From Rachicladosporium sp. CCFEE 5018 (lineage: Eukaryota > Ascomycota > Dothideomycetes > Cladosporiales > Cladosporiaceae): a stretch of 64,000 nt of DNA. Of the stretch, positions 52,897 to 64,000 are shown piece after piece; position 1 is the first letter of the stretch, and each line of letters starts with the position of its first letter. Made by a program: the position numbers and the translations under genes. The stretch lies in contig KZ111164.1 of the NCBI GenBank assembly GCA_002077045.2, forward strand, positions 213,253 through 277,252, in the 5' to 3' direction. The notes under the pieces were generated by a model that was not told the origin of the DNA, made no database searches, and was given only the letters and a program-made list of their open reading frames with translations.

Positions 52897-54026
52897 TCAC
52901 TGCCCATCTTTCCTCCCATCATTATCCCTCGTCCCACCCCTCTTATCATAAATCCCTCCCCCCCGCACACACCTCGCCTTATCCTCATCATGCTCCTTCC
53001 GCCCCATCCCCTTCGCCGCCCACTCTGGCGGATCTCGAAACCAGAAGTCATCCCCGCTGTACCCCTCGTGGAACTCATAGCAAGGATCGAAGAAAGTAGG
53101 AAATGTGTACGTGTCCTCGGCATTAGGTACAAAGCGCTCCAAGTTGCTGCAGAAGCGGTTGCGGCCGGGGAGTGGTGGGTTGGGATCTGCGAGGTAGAAG
53201 AGGTGGTCGTTGTAGGTGTCGTTGGCGCCGCTGCCTTGTTTCGTGTAGGAGCCGAAGTCGAGTTGGCCGCCTTGCTTGTTGTCTGTGATGTCCCAGCCGC
53301 AGCTGGGAATGTGGTCAGCGTCTTGCATCGCGATCCCTTCAATGTCGTGAGTGGCTGTCATGACGAATACTTACTCCCTTGTATACACCTGGCTTAGCCC
53401 ACGAGTGCAAGTCTCGTTCGATAAAGTATACTCCACGTCTGTCGGAGCACCGAGTCCGAAGCCAATGTGCAGGTACACCGAGCCAGTGTCGCCGCAGTCG
53501 TCGGGATGCTTGCCGCCGTGCATGGCAGGTGGCCGATACGTAGACATCATGGCGTAACTCGTGTTATCGGCTTTCATGCTGAGGACTTTGCCATTCACCT
53601 TACCACAGAAAACTTCTACCGCCTTGTCGAAGAATCTGTCCGAAATGCCTAGTCCGCATCAGTATTGCTCTGTCCTGACTCAGAGCGGTGGTGCAGTGAC
53701 CCACCGTGGCCTCCAAAACAGTGCGATGCCCTGAGATACGAAACGCCTGGAAAGACTGAGAGAACAGTGGCTGCGTCGCTATGCAGGGGGAGCTGCTTGC
53801 CCCATTTGATTTGGACGCTATTTCCTATGGCGTCCATGCCAAGGTGGTCATCTGCCATTGGTACAGTGTCCGGATTGAGAAATCGATCGCGTGGCGTGAC
53901 GGACGTCTTGCCATCCCCGAAGACCAGGGCAGATGCGTCGCACAATGCAGGAAGCGCAGTGGCGAGTGTGGCCAGTACGGCCAGCAGAGCACATGTTCGA
54001 AGAGTCAAAGCTGGCTTACGTGCCAT
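52897..54026 (-). CDS. Secreted cysteine-containing protein of unknown function
   Basis: Three exons (54026-53705, 53648-53375, 53302-52897) give 333 residues. Introns are 53649-53704 (56 nt, GTGGGT...TAG) and 53303-53374 (72 nt, GTAAGT, CTGAC, CCCAG); joining restores one frame across HCFGGHG-GISDRFFDKAVEV and LSQVYTRD-CGWDITDN. The start at 54026 gives a clear signal peptide (MARKPALTLRTCALLAVLAT, ending near ALPALCDA). The mature part has about ten cysteines and many aromatic residues, with CGKVNGKVLSMKADN, HPDDCGDTGSVYLHIGFGLG and FCSNLERFVP. I recognise no family; a cysteine-rich extracellular protein, perhaps an effector-like or wall protein, is a guess from composition only. A C-terminal charged tail ends in RDNDGRKDGQ. 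Confidence 0.72.
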
Positions 54027-56086
54027 GCTGGGGAGAGGCGTTGCCAGGAGCCCACGGTTGATGGTCGGTCTGGCTGGATACGGTATACAGTGACTGCGGA
54101 AGCTGCGCACTCGAGATGGATGACGATGGATCTAGCACAGTGGCCTAAGGAAACGGTAAAATCGAGCGCTTCTGATTGTTGCTGCCAGCATAGCGCTCGT
54201 GGCGAGCAGCATGCTCAGCACCATCGTGAACAGCGCATCAAACACCTGCCACGGCAGCGCAAACACTCGTGTTGCCTCAGATGTGGTAGGAAAAGGAGAA
54301 GAAAACTATACTTGGCCGGTTGCTGGTGCTAATGAAAGCACACTGAGCAGCTGATGCTACTTCGCAAATAACAGTGGTACCAAAAACAATCCTGTCCGTG
54401 CAAGTCAATTGGGCTGTTGGAAATACTTTGTTGCCGACGGCAACAAGTTTGGTCTCTTGTAGGAATGGCAGTGGTGACTAAGATTAGGTTAACCACGGTC
54501 TAGCTCATGAACGAAGGAGTGGGAAGGTGTCAAGACTGTGGCTGCCACGCAAGGACTCGAGGGGAGAGGGCAGGATGTCGCTTCTGTGGCCGATATGGGG
54601 CAAAAATTGTGCGCTTGGGTGATGCCATATACACCCGCTGAACCTCAAGCAGCATCTTGGGCCGTAGGCACCTGCATAGTCGGTGAGCGTGTGGACCTGC
54701 AGCATGATCATGCGTACGAAAGACGAAGATGCCTCAAGCGGCAGGCTGTCAAGAATCGTCGCTTGGTCAGCGGCATTGTGGGATGCCCAGCGGCCCATCT
54801 TGTGGCCGTAGCGACCATGTCGTCGCATCGGGGAGCATCACTATAACAGTGGCCAAAGTAAGTTACCGCCCAGAACTATGCCTCTACCGTATCCCACGCA
54901 CGCCGTACCTGCATTTGATCCTCAGTAATAACCGGCCACTCGCCTAAAACGTCGGCATACCGCTCGCGAGGCGCATCCATATATTGCGGAGAGTGCTATT
55001 TACAGGGGTACGCAAATCAATATGCAGGAGCCGGAGGCGTTTGCGCAGATGACATCTCGAATGACCGCATTCGGCGACGCAAGTAGTGATGTTGGAGGTG
55101 GTGGAGGTGATGGAGATGGAGTGCGGTGATGGAGGCAGCAAGAGGGGAGGGGATCCTGGTGTAGGGTTGTGATGTGAATTTGGGTTCGAGGTCGGGACGT
55201 TGATTGGGTTCGTGTGACAGCGGGTGGACCATAAGAACAGGGATTGAGGGCATGGAGATGTTAGGACTTCGATGATGAGAAGAGTCGTGATCAACGATGC
55301 AGGTGAGCTGCGCGCTGCATGGAGCGGCAGGGCGACCGGTAGATTCTCCTGTCACTGGTGAGGTTTCTCCACCGCCTGACAACCAACTGCACTCGTGCAT
55401 GTGTTCTCGGCAGACGGCAGCAATTAGACATGCAGCTGCAAACAAAGGCGTTTCAGAAACAAGGTCCGCTCCGCCTTTGAGTTGCGCTGGTGTCCGGGCG
55501 GACCTTTGTCTGTGCAGACTTCGACATGAAGATGCAGCGGAACGATATGATAGATGAGAAGCAATTAGAGCAGGAGATGATGGCAGGCAATTGTATCGGT
55601 GTCGATCGCATGGAGTGTTATGTACACTCGCAAGACACTCCGGCTACAACAGTACAGATGATGAACTGCAAGCCGAGCATCTGCGCTCATGAGCACAGCG
55701 AGCCAGTCGGTTCACTCGCTGAAGATCAGGACAAGGATGCGAGTGCATCTGACATCCACTCTGGCCCGTAGCGGGTGTGGCGTTGTGCATGGTCCCATGT
55801 GCATATGTGACAATCTCGCGCATCTCTTGTTGTCACCACGCCTGAGCATATGAGGGCATCACGCCGGTCTCGCATAGGCTGCTGACATCCATCAGGGTCC
55901 ATCGCTGTATGGGAGCTGATGAGGAAAAGATCCTTCGATGCTGAACCATCGCCAGAGTTTCATCTATCAAAGTTGACACCACCGACCGTTGCGATCTCAC
56001 GATTAAATTAAGCGCCAGTCGCTTGCTCACAGGCCGCTCATTGGATGACCGCATCCTGGCCGTGATATGCTTCTCTTGGACGTGTG
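54027..56086. other. 2.1-kb intergenic region, divergent promoters
   Basis: Between the start of the secreted protein gene and the BEM3-like start. A short open frame at 55490-55771 (plus, 93 codons) has no motif. A GGA/GGT-rich microsatellite-like stretch lies at about 55081-55125. No gene supported. Confidence 0.45.
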
Positions 56087-58466
56087 ATGCAGTCCAGCAC
56101 GCAGCTTCGCGAGCACCGCGGGCACATCACCTCTCCACTGGCTCGCCACGACGCCCCACACACCACCGCGCCCTCGCCCGCCTCCACCACCCCTCGGCAC
56201 CCGCTCCCCTCGCTGTCCAATCGCAGCAACCACCATGATAGGCCTCTAGACGTCGACCGCGTGCGAGTGCCTAACCCAGCGAAAAAGGCCGGGCCCAATA
56301 CTGCGTTGGAGGAAGTGCGCAAGGCTGCTGCTGCAGATGCCGTGAGGGAGGAGGCTGCTAGTGCTGCTGCTACTGTCAGGAACGGTGGTGCTGTCGGCTC
56401 TGCGGCGGGCCACCAACAGCGTGCTGCTGCTCAGTTGGCCAGGAACGTCAGCGCGCCTTTGCTTGGCGGCGCAGTGCTGAGCTCTTCACCTCCTGCCTCG
56501 CCGAGCATGTCTTCTCTTTCGAGGTCTGCTCGGCAGGAGCTGCAGCCTATGATGAATCGCACGGCTTCGCTGGACTCGACGGTGTCTTCGCAGTCCAGCG
56601 CGTCAATACAGCAGAGGGTCAACGGGACAAACGGGTCCAATGGCTCTTCGCGCATTCCGGATCCTTCCGGACCACAGGACGCGAATGCATTGATCGCTGC
56701 GGCTGTTTCTCCGGAAGCTGCTGTGCTGAAGCTGCTGAGTGAGAAGAACTCGGCAGCATCACATAGCGCGCAGCTGTGGCGACTCGTGGAGAAGCAGAGG
56801 GCGATGATTCTTGGACTGACCAAGGATATGGAGAAGATGACAAGAGAGAAGGATCGATACAAGAGGAAGCTCAAGGAGAGCCTCGTGCAGTCTACATCTG
56901 CTGGAACGCTGGCCTCGGCTGGCCAGCATCTGGATGGAACTTTCGGGCGCGAGGACAGTCAGTCACCTGTGCCACGCGATAATGCGCTGGTGGATACACA
57001 GCAGCATGCGCTTCGGGATGGCAGCATCGCAAGCCGACAGATAAGCGATGCTTCGGAGGTAGCCTCGATCACGCCAGGTCGCTCAGACACACCTCAGGAT
57101 TCGGCCAACGTGTCATCAGCTGTGCCGTCCACGCCGCAGTCAGCAAGCAGTGTGGCTGCGATCAGCCGCCAGTTTGACCGCAGCAATGGTCTCGCGACAG
57201 CTGCAACAGCACCGCCTTTCGAAGGCAAACTTCCAGCTCCACTGGTACGCATTCCAACTGGCACACCCCCGATATCGCCAAAGACAGACGCAACCATAAG
57301 GAGTCCGCAACAAGAGGCGAAGGGACATAAGCCATCACTCTCGATCTCGTCCGCAGCAAGTCCACCGCCCAGCGCAGCATCATTCTCCGGTGCATTTAAG
57401 GGAGCGTCGCGAAAGGCGCCACCTGCACCGCTGCAATTGTCGCCAAATCCGTATACCGATGCGACGGCGACATCACATGGATCGGATTCGGAGTATGAGG
57501 AGGACCCACAGAGCGCACGAGCAGACCAGATGGCACGAGGAAGACGAAAGACACGGGAAGATGATGATAGGGAGCGCGAAGCGATAGCACGTGAGGAGGA
57601 GGAACACCGCAGTAGATCGATAAAGTCGAAGTCGGGGAAGAGCAAGAGCAAGAGTCAAGGACCTGGAGAGCAGCGGCCGGCAGTGGTGGAGATCATCGAT
57701 GTGCCGGAAGTCAGGAACATGAAGTCTACGGACACGATCGTGTCGAGACCAAAGCCAGCGACCTACGAGCCGATCGGTAACCCTGCAGCGATACTGCGCC
57801 AACGCACGTTGGCGGATGGTGGAGTCTTAATGCAACGCAACATCACAGCACCTTCGCTTATGAGTCCTGGTCTTCCCATGAGCCCACGGCCAGGCGATCG
57901 GCCTCCGGGATCCGCCATGCCACGGGCTCCGCAAATGGCGCTGAACTCGATGCCACTCTCGCCTCGATCAGGCGTTGCCGGTCTACCACTTTCACCGCGT
58001 CCCCCTCGACAACCTATTCCACTGCCTCCACAGACACCGCTAGCATTCGCCTCACCACACTTGGCACGCGCTGAAGCATATCAGCATCAGACACAGCCAT
58101 CGCAGAGCTCAATCGGGACGCTGAACAGCTTTCTCAAGCCTTCGCAACCGCCCAGTCCAGATCGCGACCACTCGTCAATGTCCAGCGATCCCAAGTCGCC
58201 AGGCGATGTATACCGCGGCTTCGTGTCAGACCAGTACCCTGACCTGCTACTCCCACCAAACGCGCTCCCCTCAATTTTCGTCAAGACAGCCTCCTCGCGC
58301 ATGCGATCTTCGCGTGTAAGTATGATTGTGCCAAAATCGGCAGATGAGAACCCTGTCTTCACACTTTCAGTTCATGAGCGCTCAGAAGGCAGGCAGCTGT
58401 GGCGGGTCGAGAAGACGCATGTCGCATTGTCATCGCTTGACCATCAGATACGCCAGTTGGCACCTT
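56087..58466 (+). CDS. BEM3: BEM3-like RhoGAP, N-terminal part, cut by gap
   Basis: First 793 codons of a large polarity regulator; the 3' part, where the PH and RhoGAP domains should lie, is lost in the gap at 58467. Bem3 is a GTPase-activating protein for Cdc42 at growth sites (established). Visible: Ala/Ser-rich start, a coiled coil at about 215-265 (LLSEKNSAASHSAQLWRLVE, then KQRAMILGLTKDMEKMTREK), long Ser/Pro-rich disorder with a basic KSKSGKSKSKS patch, and the beginning of a PX domain at about 735 (NPVFTLSVHERSEGRQLWRV, EKTHVALSSLDHQIRQL). The start at 56087 is the first ATG in the open frame. The assignment rests on the coiled coil plus PX order; the catalytic domain is not seen. Confidence 0.78.
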
Positions 58467-58566
58467 NNNNNNNNNNNNNNNNNNNNNNNNNNNNNNNNNN
58501 NNNNNNNNNNNNNNNNNNNNNNNNNNNNNNNNNNNNNNNNNNNNNNNNNNNNNNNNNNNNNNNNNN
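58467..58566. other. Assembly gap (100 N)
   Basis: Exactly 100 Ns. Left side ends inside the BEM3-like PX domain; right side begins inside the NTF2-like gene on the opposite strand, at the same base as copy B after the first gap. Confidence 0.98.
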
Positions 58567-58912
58567 GCTGCTGAAGGTAGCGGTGCCGAGGGGAGCGTGG
58601 CCAGTCGCGCAACCGTTGTTGATGAGCTCGTTGACGGAGTCGGAGTAGTCGACGTAGCTAGGATCGTTGTTAATGATTGCATGGATAGAAGGTACAGAGG
58701 GTTAACACGTACTCAGTAGTCAGGACGGAGTCTGCGAGGCCGTTCGAGTAGTCGCTGATGAGGGACTTGAAGTTGTTGGCGACGGTGTTGGCGCAGTCGT
58801 CAGACAGACACTGGCCGTTGAAGTCCTTGCCGAAACCCCACCAGTGCCTCGAAGGAGTAGCAGAGACGCCGAGCGCGAGCGCCGACACGACAGCTGGGAT
58901 AAATGCGTGCAT
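58567..58912 (-). CDS. Secreted NTF2-like fold protein, copy C, 5' part
   Basis: Same as 22961-23306: complete first exon and intron (58658-58706), second exon cut by the gap. Confidence 0.85.
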
Positions 58913-61250
58913 CTTGAATTATTTGATTTGGTTGAAAGGTATTGATTTGATCGTTTCGAAAGACGCGAAAGGCTGTCGTTGAAGAAGAGGAGAATGAAAT
59001 GATGAGACTGGATAGCGAGAGTGGTTGTTGGATGATGGAATACTTCTACCTGACGCGAGGCAGCCCAATTCTTAAGTACAACGATACTTGCTCTCGTCTA
59101 CAACGGCGCTGTAAGATTGCCGGTAGCGTGATGCGACCTCGCGATCCTCCTGATCCAGGTAAGCCCCAGTCTAAGCACCGGCAAGACCAGGCATTCGCTG
59201 CTTCGTGCACAGCCAAAATAGGCTTCCCCATTCGGGGCTCAGGCGAAGGCGCAAAGCCACCCCGCTGTACCCTGCCTGGCTTTGCTCGTACCAGAGCGCA
59301 TCAGCCGCGCAAGAGGTTCGTGCGATGGGACTTTTGACAGCTGCATAACGCGGTGTTATTCGGATTGCTGCAGCACGCTGCGGTCCTGGCAATCTCGCGC
59401 GGCGCCTTGCAGGTGTCAAGGCCATTGTGAGGACAATGCTGTGTCGCCGCGTACCAGCACACGAGAGCCGTTTGTCACACGAGGCGATGCACGGGTGTGT
59501 GGGACCACTGCGCAGAAAGGATGCGGCTATCCGGCGTCGCGTGGTACGGAGTGTGGTACATGCACGCGCGGGAGATCTGCTGCGGTAATTATAAGCTGTG
59601 CCCAGAGTTGGGGTCGCGTTTCTCGGATGAGACAAGAGCTGAACCCATGCTGGCCCCAGCGGCTTCGGGCGCTCGTCAAGACATGACAAGAGTTCTGACA
59701 GGAGCTAGGGCTGGAGACGCGCCAGAAAAGTCTCCGTTTCGTGCGGTAGCTGCATGGGGCCATGTGGATGGAATCACGGTTTTCGGCGACCCACTTTGCA
59801 ACGCCTCCATGGCTCTGGGAAATTGAATTGAGGCACGATGCAGTTGTACAACATGCATGATGCACATAGCCCTACCGAAACCATGCGAATTACGAAATAG
59901 ATACATGCAGCAGTAGTGGGCGATCATGAAGAGGGCTGTGTGGGGTGCCGAACAGGCGCGACGCGGCTGTGACAGATCCTAATCTCACAAAAGCCTTCAC
60001 CGAGTATTCCCCATTCACGCGGTACGAGAGTACGACGCGTCTTAGCGCTGAAATATCCTAGTTCGAAAGACGTTTTCCCACGCGTTCCCGCCCTCCCGCG
60101 ACTGCCTTCTGGGGACGCTTCTGGCAAAGCTTGGGCGATGTTGCGCTTCGTCCCGCCGTTCTCGAAAAGCCGCCTCTCATATCGCAGGAACGTCATACTC
60201 GTGTGATACCTGATGGTGTCGAGAAGCTACTAGCTACAAGATGCAAGCTACAAGCCAGCAGTCTGGCCCCCACCGAAGTATTACAGCGTCCTCTAGCTCA
60301 CGACCCGGTAGCTGTGCTGTAGATCTAGATCTCGACGAGATGCAGCGGGCGGTGTGACGCATGCGCTCATCGAAAGATATATATGTCGATCCATGGCGCA
60401 TCCTCGACAGTCAGCATCGGATTCCGCCGACTTTGGCTGCTGCATCTTGCTGCCGACATTCAACCACGAGGCTGAACGCACTGTCACTTGCCCTCGTTTC
60501 TCCGAAAGTCTGAATTACTTCCATGCTGTTGTCATGGTTTCAAGAATGCCATATTTGTTCTGCCGTGCTTATGCGAAAGGACTATACCTTTCGGGGCTCG
60601 TCTGTTCATCACCAGCCTCTCTGAGATGCAGGTCCCCGGCGCCCCGCCGTTGGAGCTGGTCGGAGACCTTCATCGCCTTCGAATAGTTCGATGAGCGAAG
60701 GCTGGGACAAATGCCATGGTCGCCTTGCATACGAATGTGATCGCGCATCGAGTTCGGATTTCCGGAGGCATAGATTGGCATTGATGAACGCCGACATGCT
60801 CCTTTGCTGTCAGTCCAAGCGCAAGGACAAGCCCGTGCCAGATTGACCATATCCCTCTGGCGACCGAGCCGATGCCACGTGGCATACGTTGTCTGGTGCT
60901 GCCATCGCAACCATATCGACGAGCTTTGAGATGCCCCGGCTCATCAAGTTCCCTTGCCACGCGATCGAGAGCACAGCGCGTCTCGAACCGTAGAACTCGC
61001 GAAAGCAAAATTTCCGGCAACCATAGTCTAACAATTGTTCGGACATGTGACAGGCCTTGGCGTGTGGTACAGCATGTGCGATCCGGCATGGCCATGGTCT
61101 CACTCCAGATGATCGATCTCCGACTGAGGCTGATATCAAGAGCAGACGAGATCTCGAGGTTGGAATGGTAACCCATGGGACGAATGGTCAATGCACCAGC
61201 TGATACGCAGTAAGTACGCGGCGATTCATCGTCTGGAAGCCAGCTCCATC
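58913..61250. other. 2.3-kb conserved non-coding stretch, copy C
   Basis: Same as 23307-25644, including the 37 nt absent from copy A (60749-60785). Confidence 0.5.
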
Positions 61251-62408
61251 TCACACCGGCTTCCGAAAGCGCCCTTGCATCCAGCAGCGGTACATCTTCA
61301 GCTTCCGCTGTCGATTGACGAGCATCCGACGGTCGACTGCAAGGTTGAAAATCTCGAACTTCGGCGTGTCCGTTCCGACTTTTTGGCTATCGTCCTCCGC
61401 ATCTTCGAACGTTGGCAATTTGCCAGACCAGATGTCACGCAGCTCCTGCTCTTCGAAGAAATACACCCTCGTTCCATCACCACGCACGTAGAAATTCTCC
61501 TCTAAGTACCGACCCTTCTTGAACCTCACCTGAGCCAGATCACCACGTCCGTAGTCTCTCAATAGCACATCTCCGCCCGGCTTGAGCAGCGTGAAGATGT
61601 TGCTCACCGCCATCGTCCACTGATCCGGCGACAGCGCAGAGAAGATGAAAATCATCAAGACCAGGTCCACGCTGCCGGCCTCAAGCCCTGGTGGTAGCAC
61701 CTCGCCCGCCGCATCCCAGACATCCGCCCTCAACACGGCTGACTCACTCTGTGCTGTGTATGCGTCCTGCGCCCGTATCACATCAATTGCCTTCGCACTG
61801 TAGTCGCAAGCGTGCACCTTCAGTTCCTCATTTCGGTTCATCACCAGGAGCGGAAACGCTGTGTTGCCTGCTCCAGCCCCAACTTCGAGCACCGTACATT
61901 TCCCATAGCCCTCACTCGTCACTTCGCCCAAGATTGGAAATTCTTGCACCAGCCACTTGCGGTCTTTGAAGAAGTTGGCGTTGTTGTTGGAGTAGAACTT
62001 ATCCCACCACTTCTCAGGCTTGTCTTTGAATCGCGTCTTGTCAAAATCCGATACTTGATTATCGCGTTGAAAAATCGTCTGCTGTTCGATGAACTCCGCG
62101 TACTGGGCGTCTACCTCGACGTGATCCCAGGCATTGTGAGCGAAGATGTCGGAGTCTTGCTCCAGGTAGCGAGTGCCGAATTGGAAAGGATCGCTACGAT
62201 TCTGTGGATTGGAGGCGGCATCGAAAGTGGACTTGCGAACGGGCTCGATCGTTGTTGGGACGCCGTAGTCGTCTTTCCCTTCTGAAGTCGACGAGGCTTT
62301 GTCAGGTACGACCACATATTTGCGCATATGCTCCATGCCCTTGGTCAACTGCTGCTTGGGTTGCTTTGGCCGTGTCGGCAGTGCAGCCTCGACATCCCCG
62401 TCCACCAT
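61251..62408 (-). CDS. Trm140/METTL2-like tRNA m3C methyltransferase, copy C
   Basis: Identical protein to copy B (25645-26802): 385 residues from the ATG at 62408 with VLEVGAGAGN and RDYGRGD. Confidence 0.9.
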   Translation of the reverse strand: MVDGDVEAALPTRPKQPKQQLTKGMEHMRKYVVVPDKASSTSEGKDDYGVPTTIEPVRKSTFDAASNPQNRSDPFQFGTRYLEQDSDIFAHNAWDHVEVDAQYAEFIEQQTIFQRDNQVSDFDKTRFKDKPEKWWDKFYSNNNANFFKDRKWLVQEFPILGEVTSEGYGKCTVLEVGAGAGNTAFPLLVMNRNEELKVHACDYSAKAIDVIRAQDAYTAQSESAVLRADVWDAAGEVLPPGLEAGSVDLVLMIFIFSALSPDQWTMAVSNIFTLLKPGGDVLLRDYGRGDLAQVRFKKGRYLEENFYVRGDGTRVYFFEEQELRDIWSGKLPTFEDAEDDSQKVGTDTPKFEIFNLAVDRRMLVNRQRKLKMYRCWMQGRFRKPV

Positions 62409-62727
62409 GCTTCGCAAGCTATCACCAACGGTGTTCGGTAATGAAGTCGAAGGTAAAAGCTCTGGTGATGGAAGCTTTGGATTTTTAGGCACACGAGCTC
62501 AAACATCCCTGCTTGCCACGCGAGCGGCGCCGCCCGTATGCAAGATCGATTCCGGGGTAAAAGCCGAACAGATCGATGACATAGACAGTCCGTAAAAGTC
62601 GATGCATTGACTTTCAGGGCAACTCTTTGAGTGCTGCTCTTCGCTGTTCCGCTCATCAGATAACATTCGCTCAGCATTTGAGATCTTGCATCTGTTCCGT
62701 TGTCCAAGTACCACAACCACCATCATA
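62409..62727. promoter_or_regulatory. Bidirectional promoter of methyltransferase and COQ10, copy C
   Basis: 319 bp, same as 26803-27121. Confidence 0.45.
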
Positions 62728-63525
62728 ATGGCCACCAAGTGTCTTGCACCGACTAGTCGCTCGTTACTCCACACTGTACGCAACATAAGAAGAATACCGC
62801 AGATACAGAGACGAACCTTCCTCCCAAACCCCTTCGGCAGCGGTCCTCAAACCCTCACCGCAAGCCGCACACTCGACTACTCTCATGAAGCAATCTTCGA
62901 CGTGATCTCCGACGTCTCCTCATACAGCAGCTTCATTCCCTACTGCCAAAGTTCCACTGTAACGAAGTCCTCAAAACCCGATCCCGAGACGAAGAAAACC
63001 TACCCTGAAGAAGCTTCTCTTACCATTGGCTTCGACTCGGCTGTGGCAGAAAAGTTCCACAGCAGGATCTACACGATACCAGGCACATCTATCGAAGCGC
63101 TCTCCGGCGCGGCGGAGTCAAGTCTCCCGGCATCGAAGACATCGCATCATAACCCACGGCCAGATCCCGCTTCCGACCCGACGCGCAGTAAGAGCGTTTT
63201 GACGCACCTTTCCACACTCTGGACGCTAAAACCATTTCGATACAAGCCTCCGCCTGAGTCGGCCAAAGAGCTAGGGACACAGCACATGAACCACAAAGAG
63301 ACGTCAGACTTGCCGGGACAAGATCGGACAGATGTAAGTCTGAAGATCGAGTACCAGTTCGCGAATCCCGTGTATGGGGCTATGAGTGCTGCCGCTGCAC
63401 CGAAGGTAGCGGAGAAGATGATTGAGGCTTTTGAGAGGAGGGTAAAGGAAGTTGTTGCGAGTAGAGGAGGAGGTGGGGAGAGGGGAAAGGTGGGTGGGAG
63501 TAACAGTGTCGCCGGGTCAAGGTGA
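62728..63525 (+). CDS. COQ10: Mitochondrial coenzyme Q-binding protein COQ10, copy C
   Basis: 265 residues from the ATG at 62728, identical protein to copy B. Intact. Confidence 0.92.
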   Translation: MATKCLAPTSRSLLHTVRNIRRIPQIQRRTFLPNPFGSGPQTLTASRTLDYSHEAIFDVISDVSSYSSFIPYCQSSTVTKSSKPDPETKKTYPEEASLTIGFDSAVAEKFHSRIYTIPGTSIEALSGAAESSLPASKTSHHNPRPDPASDPTRSKSVLTHLSTLWTLKPFRYKPPPESAKELGTQHMNHKETSDLPGQDRTDVSLKIEYQFANPVYGAMSAAAAPKVAEKMIEAFERRVKEVVASRGGGGERGKVGGSNSVAGSR

Positions 63526-63713
63526 GGTGGCAATTGGGTGCGGGCTTGCCATGTGAGGTTGTCTAGACCTCACCTGTACGATACACCGATACATGTATAT
63601 ACGTAGAGCAATAGAGGTCGCATCGCTCTGTCGGCATCTAGCTTGTCTTCTTCGTACGCCATTCGCTCGCCAGTGTTCGTCGTGCCACCAGCTGTTGTTT
63701 GGCCCGATGCCAT

Positions 63714-64000
63714 TCAGCTTCCGACTGCCTTTGCCTTCTCACCTGCACTCACTTTCCCTTGATATTCATGAGCAGTCGCCGCTTTCGCAGCCCTCTCAGC
63801 AGCGGTAATTGCGACCCGCTTTGGATTCTTGGGATCGTCCTCGACCTCGCTCTTCTTGAGCGACTCCAGAGTCCTCTACATGCGATCCAGCTGCTTCGTG
63901 AGCGCAGCATACACGACACTCGAATCTTCACCGTCTTCAGGAATCCTCTTATTCAAGTCACGCCATGCTGCTTCGGCGTCCCCGACGAGCGACTCGGCTT
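63714..64000 (-). pseudogene. Decayed small helical protein gene, copy C, partial
   Basis: 3' half of the decayed gene seen at 28108-28647, including the same TAG (63876-63878); the window ends before the rest. Confidence 0.55.

Larger units (their letters stand above)
58567..64000 (+). repeat. Duplicated block, copy C (no difference from start of B found)
   Basis: Matches 22961-28394 with a constant offset of 35606 and no difference found in the stretches I compared, up to the window end. The offset equals the length of the middle contig plus one 100-N gap. Confidence 0.95.

Noticed and set aside
55081..55125. GGA/GGT-rich short repeat as a regulatory array
   Set aside because: Imperfect and short, of the kind common in fungal intergenic DNA; no second site or gene-linked position supports a function.
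1..64000. A secondary-metabolite or catabolic gene cluster
   Set aside because: The FAD monooxygenase, permease, hydrolase and transcription factors are kilobases apart with unrelated genes between, and there is no backbone enzyme.
1..64000. tRNA, rRNA, CRISPR arrays and transposons
   Set aside because: I looked for T-arm-like GGTTCRANYCC motifs, regular spaced repeats, terminal repeats and transposase or reverse-transcriptase motifs on both strands and saw none that hold up by eye; a covariance-model search would be decisive.

Overview
The window looks like part of a filamentous ascomycete or black-yeast genome. The clues are short (about 46-110 nt) GT-AG introns with CTAAC/CTGAC-like branch sites, moderately high GC, and typical fungal genes: Ire1, COQ10, a GH76 mannanase, a DUF1749/SidJ-like hydrolase, an hxB-type MoCo sulfurase, a Bem3-type RhoGAP and a fungal amino acid permease. 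A Dothideomycete such as Hortaea or Friedmanniomyces, known for duplicated or hybrid genomes, would fit, but that is inference; the sequence does not name the species.

Layout. 1-8.9 kb is single copy: the end of a PPWD1-type WD40-cyclophilin, a GH76 gene with an apparent frameshift, a DUF427 gene and an intact Ire1. 8.9-22.86 kb is copy A of a seven-gene block: secreted NTF2-like protein, Trm140/METTL2-like tRNA methyltransferase, COQ10, a decayed small gene, Bax-inhibitor-1 (BXI1), secreted type-B carboxylesterase and MoCo sulfurase, followed by the 3' end of a DUF1749 hydrolase. After a 100-N gap, 22.96-37.1 kb is copy B of the same block in the same order and orientation. 38.5-58.47 kb is single copy and sparse: an amino acid permease, a short bZIP-like gene, an unknown acidic protein, a three-finger C2H2 factor, an FAD monooxygenase, an unknown secreted protein and the N-terminal part of a Bem3-like RhoGAP. 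That gene is cut by a second 100-N gap, after which 58.57-64.0 kb repeats the start of copy B, with no difference found by eye.

The genes do not form one pathway; most are housekeeping. Three modest themes are visible. ER stress: Ire1 at 4.7-8.1 kb and two BXI1 copies that share an ACGT-core upstream footprint. Secreted proteins: GH76, NTF2-like, carboxylesterase and the 333-residue unknown. Metabolism: hxB-type sulfurase, COQ10, permease and FAD monooxygenase.

The main result is structural. Copies A and B differ at many, mostly silent, sites from the NTF2-like gene through the carboxylesterase, then become nearly identical from about 18.85/32.63 kb onward. Both copies carry different inactivating mutations in the same small gene. 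The copy after gap 2 starts at the same base as copy B and matches it to the window end. Allelic or homeologous contigs stitched head to tail, with one contig placed twice, is the simplest reading; a real tandem amplification is the alternative. I saw no tRNA, rRNA, CRISPR array, transposon or biosynthetic gene cluster.
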